Source: Flavobacterium cupreum
GTDB taxonomy: Bacteria > Bacteroidota > Bacteroidia > Flavobacteriales > Flavobacteriaceae
DNA length: 64,000 nt
Direction: 5' to 3'
Assembly (NCBI RefSeq): GCF_003996965.1
Contig: NZ_QWDM01000005.1
Span: 1 to 64,000, forward strand
Shown here: piece after piece, positions 1 through 7,604 of the stretch
Position numbering within the stretch: the first letter of the stretch is position 1
How the letters are laid out: the number at the start of each line of letters is the position of its first letter
Made by a program: the position numbers and the translations under genes
The notes under the pieces: generated by a model
Database searches by the model: none
The model's input: the letters and a program-made list of their open reading frames with translations, nothing else
What the model was told of the DNA's origin: nothing

Positions 1-30
1 GTTTTTAATACTTAATTCACCACAAAACCT

Positions 31-119
31 GGTGGTCAATTTGCTCCGGAATTAGGTGGTCAGTTTGCTCCGGAACGGGTGGTCAATTTACTCCGGAATT
101 AGGTGGTCAAATTGACCGG
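31..119. repeat. Tandem ~24-bp repeats, probably the end of an adjacent IS element
   Basis: Four consecutive units begin at 31, 55, 78 and 102. Each starts GGTGGTCA and the first three continue (A/G)TTTRCTCCGGAA, with spacings of 24, 23 and 24 bp. The fourth unit is shorter and diverges after GGTGGTCAAATTGACCGG. Multiple short repeats at the tips are typical of IS21-family elements, and similar words are remembered from Bacteroidota IS21 ends, so an IS21-like element probably lies left of the window. The array cuts into the 3' end of the transposase gene next door. No istA or istB coding sequence is visible, so the family assignment is an inference. Confidence 0.6.
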
Positions 120-471
120 TTTTTCCATAATAGTAAACAGCATCTAACTGAGACTCGCTAACAGAAAAAGCCGCATAGCCGGTTTGCCAAGCAAATTTTT
201 CAAGGATAAGGTCTTCTCTATTTATAAAATGAGAAGAACTTCCTTTTATTTGCTTCACAATGTCTGAGATAGTTCTTTGTGGATTTTGTAAAAACAAAAC
301 ATGCACATGATCTGGCATTCCATTTATGATTCTAACTGGGCATCCGAGTTCGGTTAACTCTTGCCAGATAAAATCATACATTCTCTTCTCAATTGAAAAA
401 TCAATTAATTCTTGACGATGTTTCGTTGCCCAAATTGCATGAATCCATAATTTGGTATAGGATTGTGACAT
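88..471 (-). pseudogene. IS200-type (Y1, HUH) transposase, C-terminally truncated
   Basis: The 127-residue product matches the small IS200/IS605-family single-strand transposases. The metal-binding HUH motif is His55-Val-His57 in PDHVHVLF, and the nucleophilic Tyr is among Tyr113-Tyr115 near the end. Family members in Flavobacteria usually run to about 150 residues, with a charged tail after the Tyr helix. Here the frame instead enters the 24-bp repeats at about position 120, so the last ten or so residues (TGQFDHLIPE) are encoded by the repeat array. This looks like a transposase whose 3' end was replaced by insertion of another element, and it is probably inactive. It lies 22 bp downstream of trhO on the same strand. 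No IS200 end hairpins were recognised. Confidence 0.8.
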
Positions 472-493
472 AAATAAATTAGCAAAATTTCTG

Positions 494-1882
494 CTAATTT
501 ACAATTTTATACAATTTATCTGACAAACGAATACGAAAAGGAACTTCAAAAGTAACCTTATCACCAATATTTGCTATGTTAGTTTCAGAACCATTCACTA
601 TCATTTTATCTAAAATCAATTCCTGCTCACCTGTTGTTGGACCGGAAATTAAGATTTTATCGCCGATTTGCAAGGTCTGGTTTTCAACTGTAAACTGACC
701 TACTTTAGCTTTTACATAATAATGCTCCGCTTTTCCAAGCAAGGCTTTCTTTACTTTTATTTTCTGATGGATATCCGCTTGTTTAGCTCCGCTATGTTCG
801 GCTCCACCTCGGGTTTCGGCTGTAGCCAAAGCAGTATCAGCTAATTCTCCTGAATGCTTGAATTTCAGATTTTCAGATTTTCCTTTTCGAAAAACCTTGT
901 TACCCACCTGTTTTCCGGTTCTCAGACGAACCTGATCCACCAAAGGCAGGTGAATAATATCCAGACATTCTGTAGAGCAGCAGTTTTCCATTGCTGCTTT
1001 ACATTCATCACATTGAATAAACAACAAATGACATCCGTCGTTTTCACAATTAGTGTGGTTATCACAAGGTTTTCCGCATTGATGACATTGTGAAATGATA
1101 TCTTCGGTAATTCTTTCGCCAAGACGATTATCGAATACAAAGTTTTTCCCGATGAATTTGCTTTCAAGGCCTTCTTCTTTTAGCTGTTTGGCGTAATTGA
1201 TGATTCCGCCCTCTAACTGATAAACATTCTTAAAGCCCTGATGTTTGAAGTAAGCGCTGGCTTTTTCACAACGAATTCCGCCCGTGCAATACATGACGAG
1301 GTTTTTATCTTCTTTATGATTTTGAAGCTGTTCGTTGATAATCGGTAAACTCTCCCTGAACGTTTCTACATCGGGAGTGATAGCATTTTTAAAGTGTCCC
1401 ACTTCGCTTTCGTAATGATTTCTAAAATCAACAACAATTGTATTCGGGTCCTCTAATATCTCATTGAATGCTGCGGCTTTCAGGTGAACGCCTATATCGG
1501 TAACATCAAAAGTTTCGTCATTAAGACCATCGGCAACGATTTTGTCACGAACTTTAATGGTGAGTTTTAAAAAGGAATGATCATCATGTTCAACCGCTTC
1601 ATTCAGTCGTATGCCTTTCATGAAATCATACATTTCAAGAGTTTGTCTAAAGGCTTCCAGATTTTCTTCAGGAATACTCATCTGAGCGTTTATTCCTTCT
1701 TTGGCAACATATATGCGGCCCAAAGCATCGAGTGCGTTCCAGGCTACAAATAAATCATCGCGAAATTTTTTGGGATCTTGAATTTTGGCATACGCATAGA
1801 AAGACAACGTTAGTCGTTGTTTACCGGCATCATCGATCATGATGGCTCTTTCTTCTGCGCTTAAAGTGTTATACAGTTGCAT
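494..1882 (-). CDS. trhO: tRNA uridine(34) hydroxylase TrhO (rhodanese family) with extra C-terminal domain
   Basis: TrhO uses molecular oxygen to hydroxylate U34 of certain tRNAs, giving the 5-hydroxyuridine precursor of wobble modifications. The 462-residue protein has the acylphosphatase-like N-terminal part (about 1-120), a rhodanese domain (about 130-235) with the active-site loop CTGGIRC at 199-205 (catalytic Cys199), and a Cys-rich segment at 266-306 with nine cysteines that probably binds zinc. E. coli TrhO ends at about 350 residues. This one has a linker (345-385) and a further segment at about 388-461 that reads like the small beta-barrel at the C-terminus of U32 peptidase/TrhP proteins (a GDKILISGP stretch, then a D-K-L-Y-K ending). 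The ATG at 1882 starts directly with the conserved MQLYNTLS. Family assignment is firm; the C-terminal domain match is by eye. Confidence 0.93.
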   Translation of the reverse strand: MQLYNTLSAEERAIMIDDAGKQRLTLSFYAYAKIQDPKKFRDDLFVAWNALDALGRIYVAKEGINAQMSIPEENLEAFRQTLEMYDFMKGIRLNEAVEHDDHSFLKLTIKVRDKIVADGLNDETFDVTDIGVHLKAAAFNEILEDPNTIVVDFRNHYESEVGHFKNAITPDVETFRESLPIINEQLQNHKEDKNLVMYCTGGIRCEKASAYFKHQGFKNVYQLEGGIINYAKQLKEEGLESKFIGKNFVFDNRLGERITEDIISQCHQCGKPCDNHTNCENDGCHLLFIQCDECKAAMENCCSTECLDIIHLPLVDQVRLRTGKQVGNKVFRKGKSENLKFKHSGELADTALATAETRGGAEHSGAKQADIHQKIKVKKALLGKAEHYYVKAKVGQFTVENQTLQIGDKILISGPTTGEQELILDKMIVNGSETNIANIGDKVTFEVPFRIRLSDKLYKIVN

Positions 1883-1917
1883 GCTATAAACTATTTAAGT
1901 TAAGAAAATATTTTTTG

Positions 1918-2095
1918 AGGTGCAAAGGTATGAAAAAGGTTCAAAGTTGCAAAGGTTTGTTAGGTACAAAGGTACAGAGTAACAAAGGTTCAAAGGTTTT
2001 AAGTCTGATAGTATTAAAAACAAAAAAGCACTAAATTAATAGTGCTTTTTTTAAAATCTTTGTACCTCTGTACCTTTGCATCTTTGAACCTTTAA
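1918..2095. repeat. Inverted repeat built from AAAGGTNCAAAG words around a terminator
   Basis: The spacer between brxB and trhO carries runs of the words GCAAAGGT, TTCAAAGG and GTACAAAGG at about 1918-2000. Their reverse complements (GTACCTTTG, TTTGAACCTTT) lie at about 2058-2093, so the two blocks can pair around the hairpin at 2022-2051. The same words recur at 11305-11372, and related ones near 12690 and 34830. No coding sequence is seen. Confidence 0.7.
2022..2051 (-). terminator. Rho-independent terminator after the bacilliredoxin gene
   Basis: A perfect 12-bp stem, AAAAAAGCACTA with TAGTGCTTTTTT, closes a 6-nt loop and leaves a T-run in either direction. It lies 45 bp past the stop codon of the minus-strand bacilliredoxin gene and upstream of trhO, so it probably separates their transcripts. 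The symmetric A/T tracts would let it act on both strands. Confidence 0.75.
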
Positions 2096-2506
2096 TTAGC
2101 AATACTCATTAAAAGCATCCTGTAAGTTCTCAGCAATCAATTCAGCAGGGCGGCCTTCGATGTGGTGACGCTCTAACATGTGAACTAATTCTCCGTTTTT
2201 GAATAAAGCCATAGATGGCGATGATGGAGGAAAGGGAAACATATGTTGTCTTGCAGCATCAACTGCTTCTTTGTCAACTCCAGCAAAAACTGTAATTAAG
2301 TGATCTGGTTTTTTAGCTCCTTCTAAACTCATTTTTGCTCCCGGACGTGCATTTCTTGCAGCACAACCACAAACAGAGTTTACAACAACCAAAGTGGTAC
2401 CTTCAGCTTTGATAGCGTTATCTACCGCGTCAGCACTATGTAAATCTTGAAAACCTGCAGCAGTCAATTCAGCTTGCATTGGTTTTACCATTTCTTCTGG
2501 ATACAT
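2096..2506 (-). CDS. BrxA/BrxB family bacilliredoxin
   Basis: This 136-residue cytoplasmic thioredoxin-fold protein belongs to the YphP/YqiW (BrxA/BrxB) family. In Bacillus these remove bacillithiol from oxidised protein thiols. The family-defining Cys-Gly-Cys active site is Cys46-Gly-Cys48 (SVCGCAARNARPG), and the conserved MFPFPPSSPSMALF loop follows. The length is typical and the protein ends in Cys136. A -7 box of the TAnnTTTG type reads on the minus strand at 2547-2540 (TAACTTTG), about 35 bp before the start. Bacillithiol use is known in several Bacteroidota, which makes the assigned role plausible, but no bacillithiol synthesis gene is in view. Confidence 0.93.
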   Translation of the reverse strand: MYPEEMVKPMQAELTAAGFQDLHSADAVDNAIKAEGTTLVVVNSVCGCAARNARPGAKMSLEGAKKPDHLITVFAGVDKEAVDAARQHMFPFPPSSPSMALFKNGELVHMLERHHIEGRPAELIAENLQDAFNEYC

Positions 2507-2604
2507 ATTTCTTTATTTTTAAATTTTACTTTTGAACTGCAAAGTTACAAAGTTTAGTCGCAACTACTTAATTTGAAGTATAAAGTTTTGTTATAGTTCG
2601 ATTG

Positions 2605-3402
2605 TTATTTACTAAACTTCTTTTGGTACGGATAGGTTTCGTAAACAGTATTGTCTTCATTGATCGAAAATCCCTTTGCAGCATCTTCTCTGGCAACACC
2701 CACCAATGCTACTACTTCTTCTTTTGTTTTTCCCTGTTTCAGCCAGCAGATGGCTTTGTAGTATTTGGCATCTGAGAATTCCGGATATATTTTAAGGGCC
2801 TTATCAAAAATAGCAATTGCTTCGTCCCATTTTTTAAGTTCATATTTAGCAATTGCCTGATAAAAATAAGCCGTGGGATGTTCTAATTGTTGTCTGTTTT
2901 TATAGATGTCATTGACATAATCGTCAAAAAGCTGCTCCGCTTTTTTATATTCATTGAGCTGCAGGTAACAAAGTCCCATATAAAAACCATACGTATGATC
3001 CATTCTATAACCGTTGCCATATAGTTTAATGCATTCTTCCAGATCTTTAATCGCGTCTTTATAATTTCTTGAGAAAATACACTTCATAAAACCTCTATAC
3101 GGTAACCACTCCTGCTTGTTATAGAAAACAGCTTTGTCCAGAAATGCCATTCCGACTTCATACTTTTTACATTTAAAATACGGCATTGCTTTCTGTTGCC
3201 ATAAATAAGCGACCGTACTGTCTTTTTTCAAGCCCTGATCCAGGCAATCCTGCCATTCGGTCATTTCATAAACATAATTGTGCTTCTCTGCACAATTCGT
3301 CAAAAACTCCTCCACTAATGCATCATGTGCTTTGTTTGTCGATACTTGTCCAAAAGACAGAAGAGTAAAAAAGAAACTGAATCCTAAAGTAATATTTTTC
3401 AA
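2605..3402 (-). CDS. Secreted TPR-repeat protein
   Basis: The product has 265 residues and an N-terminal signal peptide (MKNITLGFSFFFTLLSFGQ, with probable cleavage before VSTNK). Residues of about 65-250 form successive tetratricopeptide helices, clearest in the stretches around LNEYKKAEQLF, ELKKWDEAIAIFDKALKIYPE and SDAKYYKAICWLKQGK. It is probably an exported or periplasmic scaffold for protein contacts. It starts 3 bp after the crtY stop codon, so it is the third gene of a thioredoxin-crtY-TPR unit. No catalytic domain is seen and the partner is unknown. Confidence 0.8.
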   Translation of the reverse strand: MKNITLGFSFFFTLLSFGQVSTNKAHDALVEEFLTNCAEKHNYVYEMTEWQDCLDQGLKKDSTVAYLWQQKAMPYFKCKKYEVGMAFLDKAVFYNKQEWLPYRGFMKCIFSRNYKDAIKDLEECIKLYGNGYRMDHTYGFYMGLCYLQLNEYKKAEQLFDDYVNDIYKNRQQLEHPTAYFYQAIAKYELKKWDEAIAIFDKALKIYPEFSDAKYYKAICWLKQGKTKEEVVALVGVAREDAAKGFSINEDNTVYETYPYQKKFSK

Positions 3403-3405
3403 AGG

Positions 3406-4593
3406 TTATTGTTTTTGGTTACATTTATCTGAGCGAAAAATAACGCTAAATAACGCTTTTATAAATGGTATTTTAGGGCACTTTAAAATAACTTTAACAT
3501 CCTGGACAAAAGTGGTTTCTTCATCCAAAAACTTAAAAATCAATTGGGGATTTCCTTTTTTGAATAAGGATGAAAAAATACGGCTTCCCAATTCATTATG
3601 ACGGTGCAGAATATCCAAAAGCAACAAATCATAAAACCAAAATCTGCTCTTTTGATGAAAAGATGCCATTTTAGAAGAAGGATCATGTTGTAGAAACTGA
3701 ACTAATGCTGCTGATTTTTTATCGGAATTTTTAAACGTATAACCTGTACTTGCTTTAGTCCAGCCACCGGCTGTGCCGATATTTAAAACCCGTTTGGTAT
3801 TTTTCTTCCAGAAAGGATAACAGGTCATGGGGATACTGCCCTGCTCCTTTTCGGTAATTTCGTATTGGTCAGCTCCAAGGTTTCTCAGGTAAATCTGAAT
3901 CTCATTTTCGTATTCTGCTACGGGAAGAAGATTTTCAGAAAACAGCGTATATTCTACTAAGGCTTCGGTTTCAGAAATAGGCAATACGTACATAAAACGT
4001 GTGTTCCCTCTTTGCTCTACCGAAAAATCCATAAAAGTGGCCTGATCCGGATGAAAGATTTCGGATTCACTTTTTACAAACCAGCCGACAAAATGCTGCT
4101 GTAAAACAGGATATTGGGTTTGATTTAATGCAAAACCTTTGCTATAAATACTGTTGAATAAAGAATCACAGGTATAACAGTTCGCTTCCGTTCCCACAAA
4201 AACATGGGTTTCGAGTTCATTGATATCGGTTACTTTTTCATGTAAAAAAGTAATATTGGATTGTTTTGAAATTGTTTCGAGGACAAAATTATAGAAGTCC
4301 AATCCGCGAATCTGATTGTACTGATAGGGTTTCAGCACTAAATCACGTTTAAAATTTTCGTTGACAAATAAAGCCGAATCCCATTTTTTAGAGATTATTG
4401 AATCCCAAAGTGATTCTTCCTGACCCCAAAAACACCAGGTTCTGTCGTTTGTCTTTTTCGCGTCTTCGTCTAATAATAAAATAGTTTTGCCAGAAAATTT
4501 ACCGGACACTGCCATTTTATAAACCGTCATCAATGCGGATAGACCTGTTCCGGTAAAAATATAGCTGAAGTGTTTGATTTCTGAAGATTGCAT
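3406..4593 (-). CDS. crtY: Lycopene beta-cyclase, CrtY type
   Basis: CrtY cyclises the ends of lycopene to beta-carotene, on the way to the zeaxanthin-type yellow pigments common in Flavobacterium. The 395-residue flavoprotein begins with a dinucleotide-binding loop (YIFTGTGLSALM) and carries the family hallmarks NDRTWCFW and, later, IGTAGGWTKASTGYTF. The ATG at 4593 is preferred; an in-frame TTG at 4608 would add five residues and sit 4 bp from the previous stop codon. The gene is sandwiched between a periplasmic thioredoxin-like protein and a TPR protein, with gaps of 18 and 3 bp. No other carotenoid genes (crtB, crtI, crtZ) are in the window, so the pathway is split across the genome. Confidence 0.9.
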   Translation of the reverse strand: MQSSEIKHFSYIFTGTGLSALMTVYKMAVSGKFSGKTILLLDEDAKKTNDRTWCFWGQEESLWDSIISKKWDSALFVNENFKRDLVLKPYQYNQIRGLDFYNFVLETISKQSNITFLHEKVTDINELETHVFVGTEANCYTCDSLFNSIYSKGFALNQTQYPVLQQHFVGWFVKSESEIFHPDQATFMDFSVEQRGNTRFMYVLPISETEALVEYTLFSENLLPVAEYENEIQIYLRNLGADQYEITEKEQGSIPMTCYPFWKKNTKRVLNIGTAGGWTKASTGYTFKNSDKKSAALVQFLQHDPSSKMASFHQKSRFWFYDLLLLDILHRHNELGSRIFSSLFKKGNPQLIFKFLDEETTFVQDVKVILKCPKIPFIKALFSVIFRSDKCNQKQ

Positions 4594-4611
4594 TCCCAAA
4601 AATAGCAAATT

Positions 4612-5076
4612 TTATTCTTTCAATTTTTCTAAAAGAAGGTTAAAATCTTGAGGTCCGAGATAATTACTGTACTGCAAAATGATCTCATTTTTCTCATTCA
4701 AAACACATAAAACCGGATACACGATTTGATTGTTTACCGTTCCTAATTGTAACGCCAATTCATGAACACCAACGTTATTGCCCGATGGCTGATATTTAAA
4801 AGTCTGATTATTAAAAGTAATAGCTCGTTTTTCCTCAGCATTCAAATCCACAAAATAAAAATCGAGATTCAGTTTCTCAATAATTTTCTGATTTTTAAAA
4901 GTGGTATTTTTCATTCTCTGGCAAAACTGACACCAGTCGGTATGAATAAAAACAATTATTTTTCTCTTTTGAATGTGGTGTAAGCTATCGACTTCCTCAA
5001 AAGACCGCGCTTTGAGCTGGCAGAATCCTGTTGCAGTAATTCCTAAAAAGAAAAGTATTAAAGTTAGTTTTTTCAT
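4612..5076 (-). CDS. Exported thioredoxin-fold protein with CQFC active site
   Basis: The product has 154 residues with a signal peptide (MKKLTLILFFLGITATGFCQ) and then a thioredoxin-like domain. The redox motif is Trp48-Cys49-Gln-Phe-Cys52 (TDWCQFCQRM). It resembles the thioredoxin_7/DUF255-like group that acts on periplasmic or surface thiols; the final step YPVLCVLNEK carries the usual cis-Pro (TxxYPV). It starts 52 bp after the TonB receptor gene ends, with a 22-bp palindrome between them, and runs into crtY. Because the receptor plug itself carries a CxxC pair, a functional link is plausible but unproven. Confidence 0.82.
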   Translation of the reverse strand: MKKLTLILFFLGITATGFCQLKARSFEEVDSLHHIQKRKIIVFIHTDWCQFCQRMKNTTFKNQKIIEKLNLDFYFVDLNAEEKRAITFNNQTFKYQPSGNNVGVHELALQLGTVNNQIVYPVLCVLNEKNEIILQYSNYLGPQDFNLLLEKLKE

Positions 5077-5095
5077 TTGGTTTGTTTTTTTTGCT

Positions 5096-5117
5096 ACTCC
5101 CGATAGCTATCGGGAGT
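5096..5117. terminator. Perfect 22-bp palindrome between TonB receptor and thioredoxin genes
   Basis: ACTCCCGATAGCTATCGGGAGT is fully self-complementary and is flanked by GCT/GGC and by T-rich and A-rich tracts, which gives a stable hairpin. It lies 12 bp past the receptor stop codon and 20 bp before the thioredoxin start. It probably terminates or attenuates receptor transcription, or is a copy of a dispersed repeat. The short word CCCGATAGC also occurs in the element at 12190-12262. Confidence 0.6.
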
Positions 5118-5128
5118 GGCAAAAATAT

Positions 5129-7426
5129 TTATCTCAAAGTATATCTTAACCCAAAAAACCCGCGTATGGTCTGATTTTGCCCGTACACGTAAGTCGTGTC
5201 AAAAGTTAACCCATACGGATTATCCGGAGTATCGACTATTTGGCCTTTTGGAATCACGTTACCCCTCATACCAATAGCGGTCCCATCGGAAGTCTGCACG
5301 TTTTTGTCAAAAGGGTCATTGGTTCTTGAAATCAGAAACGGATTATTTTGTTTGGGTGTAAAATTCAGCAAGTTCTTGATTCCGCCGTAAAGCTCAAAAT
5401 TCTTCCATCCAAAATAGGTAAACTGAATATTCTGAATACTGTACCAGGGCGATTTCGGACTTCTTGGATCTAAATCGCTCAGCAAAGGCAGTTTCATTGG
5501 GCTATAGACATTACCGGTATAATCCAGCAATAAGTTCATCGAATCTATCTTATAGGATACACTCCAGGTCGATGTGAATTTCTCGGTTAAAAAAGGCGTT
5601 TGGGAAACTCCGTTTTCCACATTTTTGTTGTCCAGAACAGTCGCCCCGACTATAAACTTCAATCCTGACGGAAAATTCAGGTCTACATTCGTGCTGATTC
5701 CCTGACTTAACGCATAACCATTGATATTGTCGTAAATAATTTTATTCGGATCCGTGATATAATCGGATATAATTTTGTTACTGAATCGCGTATAAAAAGC
5801 CGTAGTTTCAATTCCGATAAACGTTCCGTTGGTAAAGTTTATTTTCTGGATATAATTCAGATTCACATTCACCGATTGTTCCGGTTTTAGATCACTTTTA
5901 ATGACCACATCTCTCGAACCGGTAAGTGCTGCGTGATCTTCGGTGAATAAATTTACGACGCGAAATCCCGTTCCCGCGTTCAGGCGGAAAATGGTATTAT
6001 CATTCTTTTTCCAACGGTATGCCACTCGTGGTGTATAAATAGAACCGTGAATCGAATTGTAATCATAACGCATTCCCAGCAGCACCTGACTTTTGGGCGA
6101 CAGCGTAATTTCATCCTGAACAAAAATTCCCGGCAGCCAGGTATTTTCGGCTGCTTTTGTGGCAGCGGTATTATCGTCGTAATACGAATATCGGGTTGCC
6201 ATTCCGGCAAGGAAATCATTTCGGCCAATTTTCTTATCCCAGGTCAGTTGCAGAAAACCAATTTTCTGATTGGCGATATACGAAGTAGTTCCGTAGCGAC
6301 TGTCCTGATAATGCACGTTTCCGGAAAACGAAAGCATCAGTTTTTCCTGAAAAGGCAATTGGTAACTTCCAATCAGTTCCCCTCTTTTAGTATAAATACT
6401 TTCGCCGTAAATTTGATCCCCGCCCCGGTACTTCTTCTCCCAACGGACGTCCCCACCCCAGCGGTCTTCATACATTCCGCGTGCTGCGATCGTAAACAAA
6501 CGGTTATTCCCTCGTAAAAAGCTCCATTTATTAAAAACCGAAATCCTTTCCGACAGTGTTACATCCGTAAAACCATCTTTATCTTTATCTACAACCTCAT
6601 TGTAATTAAAGTAATTGATTCCCAAAAGTGTTGTTGCTTTTTTCGATGGATTGAATTTCATTCCCAAATCTACATTTGTTTCCAGATAAGTGGTTGAAAA
6701 AACATCAGCAGAAAATAGCGGCGCATTTGTTGGATTTTTGGTAATAATATTAATGAGCCCGCCAACCGCCTCACTTCCGTACAAAGAAGAAGCAGGACCT
6801 TTTACAATTTCGATGCGTTCCACCAGAGAATTCGGAATTCCTGACAATCCATATACCGTTGAAAGGCTGCTCACAATGGGCATTCCGTCAATCAAAACCA
6901 GCGTATAAGGCCCTTCAAGTCCGTTAATGTGAATATCACCCGTATTACAGACACCGCAATTGAGCTGCGGCCGGACACCATTTATGTTTTGAAGCGCTTC
7001 ATAAATACTCGGCGTTGGGTTTTTCTTAAAGAAGACCGGCGAATAAACCTCAACCGGAACAGCACTTTCCAGTCGTTTTACGGCTTTCAAAGTTCCGGAA
7101 ACGACCACTTCATTGAGTTGATTTTCGTTATCCGTCAATTCAAAATTATAGGATTGAAGAGAATCTTTCACCACTTCTATCTTCTTTTTCAAAGTCTGAA
7201 AACCCATTTGAGAAACCTGGATGGTATAATTTCCAACAGCAACATTTTCTAATCTGTAATATCCTAAACTATCCGTCACCGTTTTATATTTTGTTCCTGT
7301 TAAATGAACGTTTGCCAACTGCAATTTATGGCCATCTCCGGAGATAAATCCGGATAGAACTGCAGTTTCCTGTGCAAACGAATATTGTATACCAAACAAA
7401 AGCAAGATCAAAAATAGTTTTTTCAT
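5129..7426 (-). CDS. TonB-dependent outer membrane receptor with CxxC in the plug
   Basis: The product has 765 residues with a signal peptide (MKKLFLILLLFGIQYSFAQ), a carboxypeptidase-regulatory-like beta-sandwich domain (about 22-105), a plug domain (about 110-235) and a 22-strand-type barrel ending in the aromatic-terminated GFFGLRYTLR. The plug holds the sequence NCGVCNTGD with Cys157 and Cys160, then the strongly conserved INGLEGPYTLVLIDGMPIVS and later VKGPASSLYGSEAVGGLINI. The substrate cannot be read from the sequence. The ATG at 7426 is used because it precedes the signal peptide; a TTG at 7450 is in frame but unlikely. It is followed by a palindrome, then by an exported thioredoxin. 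Confidence 0.92.
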   Translation of the reverse strand: MKKLFLILLLFGIQYSFAQETAVLSGFISGDGHKLQLANVHLTGTKYKTVTDSLGYYRLENVAVGNYTIQVSQMGFQTLKKKIEVVKDSLQSYNFELTDNENQLNEVVVSGTLKAVKRLESAVPVEVYSPVFFKKNPTPSIYEALQNINGVRPQLNCGVCNTGDIHINGLEGPYTLVLIDGMPIVSSLSTVYGLSGIPNSLVERIEIVKGPASSLYGSEAVGGLINIITKNPTNAPLFSADVFSTTYLETNVDLGMKFNPSKKATTLLGINYFNYNEVVDKDKDGFTDVTLSERISVFNKWSFLRGNNRLFTIAARGMYEDRWGGDVRWEKKYRGGDQIYGESIYTKRGELIGSYQLPFQEKLMLSFSGNVHYQDSRYGTTSYIANQKIGFLQLTWDKKIGRNDFLAGMATRYSYYDDNTAATKAAENTWLPGIFVQDEITLSPKSQVLLGMRYDYNSIHGSIYTPRVAYRWKKNDNTIFRLNAGTGFRVVNLFTEDHAALTGSRDVVIKSDLKPEQSVNVNLNYIQKINFTNGTFIGIETTAFYTRFSNKIISDYITDPNKIIYDNINGYALSQGISTNVDLNFPSGLKFIVGATVLDNKNVENGVSQTPFLTEKFTSTWSVSYKIDSMNLLLDYTGNVYSPMKLPLLSDLDPRSPKSPWYSIQNIQFTYFGWKNFELYGGIKNLLNFTPKQNNPFLISRTNDPFDKNVQTSDGTAIGMRGNVIPKGQIVDTPDNPYGLTFDTTYVYGQNQTIRGFFGLRYTLR

Positions 7427-7535
7427 TATTTTAAAATTAAATTTAGACAAAACTAAAAATTAAATTTGACAAATATGGTTTAGAACGCTAAAAATATTTA
7501 AACGTTTTCTAATTCAATGGATTGTGGTTGTTATT

Positions 7536-7591
7536 GCCACAGATTTCAAGGATTAAAAAGATTAATCATTTCAATTCGTGAAATCTGTAGC
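7536..7591. repeat. Imperfect inverted repeat with ACAGATTTCA arms
   Basis: GCCACAGATTTCA (7536-7548) pairs with TGAAATCTGTAGC (7579-7591), with an A-run following. It fills the 154-bp gap between the TrxR-like gene (ending at 7605, minus strand) and the TonB receptor promoter area, and could terminate the former. A related block of words (GCAGATT, AATTCGTG) lies at about 17047-17110. Confidence 0.5.
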
Positions 7592-7604
7592 AAAAAAAAG
7601 ATAG

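Noticed and set aside
31..119. Repeats at the left edge as a CRISPR array
   Set aside because: The units are directly adjacent with a 23-24-bp period and no unique spacers, no cas genes are present, and the repeat runs into a transposase frame.
854..1167. Open frames overlapping trhO on both strands
   Set aside because: They are short, have no family features, and lie inside a gene whose protein is clearly conserved.
3278..3601. Plus-strand frame across the TPR and crtY genes
   Set aside because: It is antisense to two well-supported genes, with low-complexity content and no homology seen.
6047..6517. 156-residue plus-strand frame inside the TonB receptor gene
   Set aside because: It is antisense to a strongly conserved barrel region and its composition looks like a shadow of that gene.
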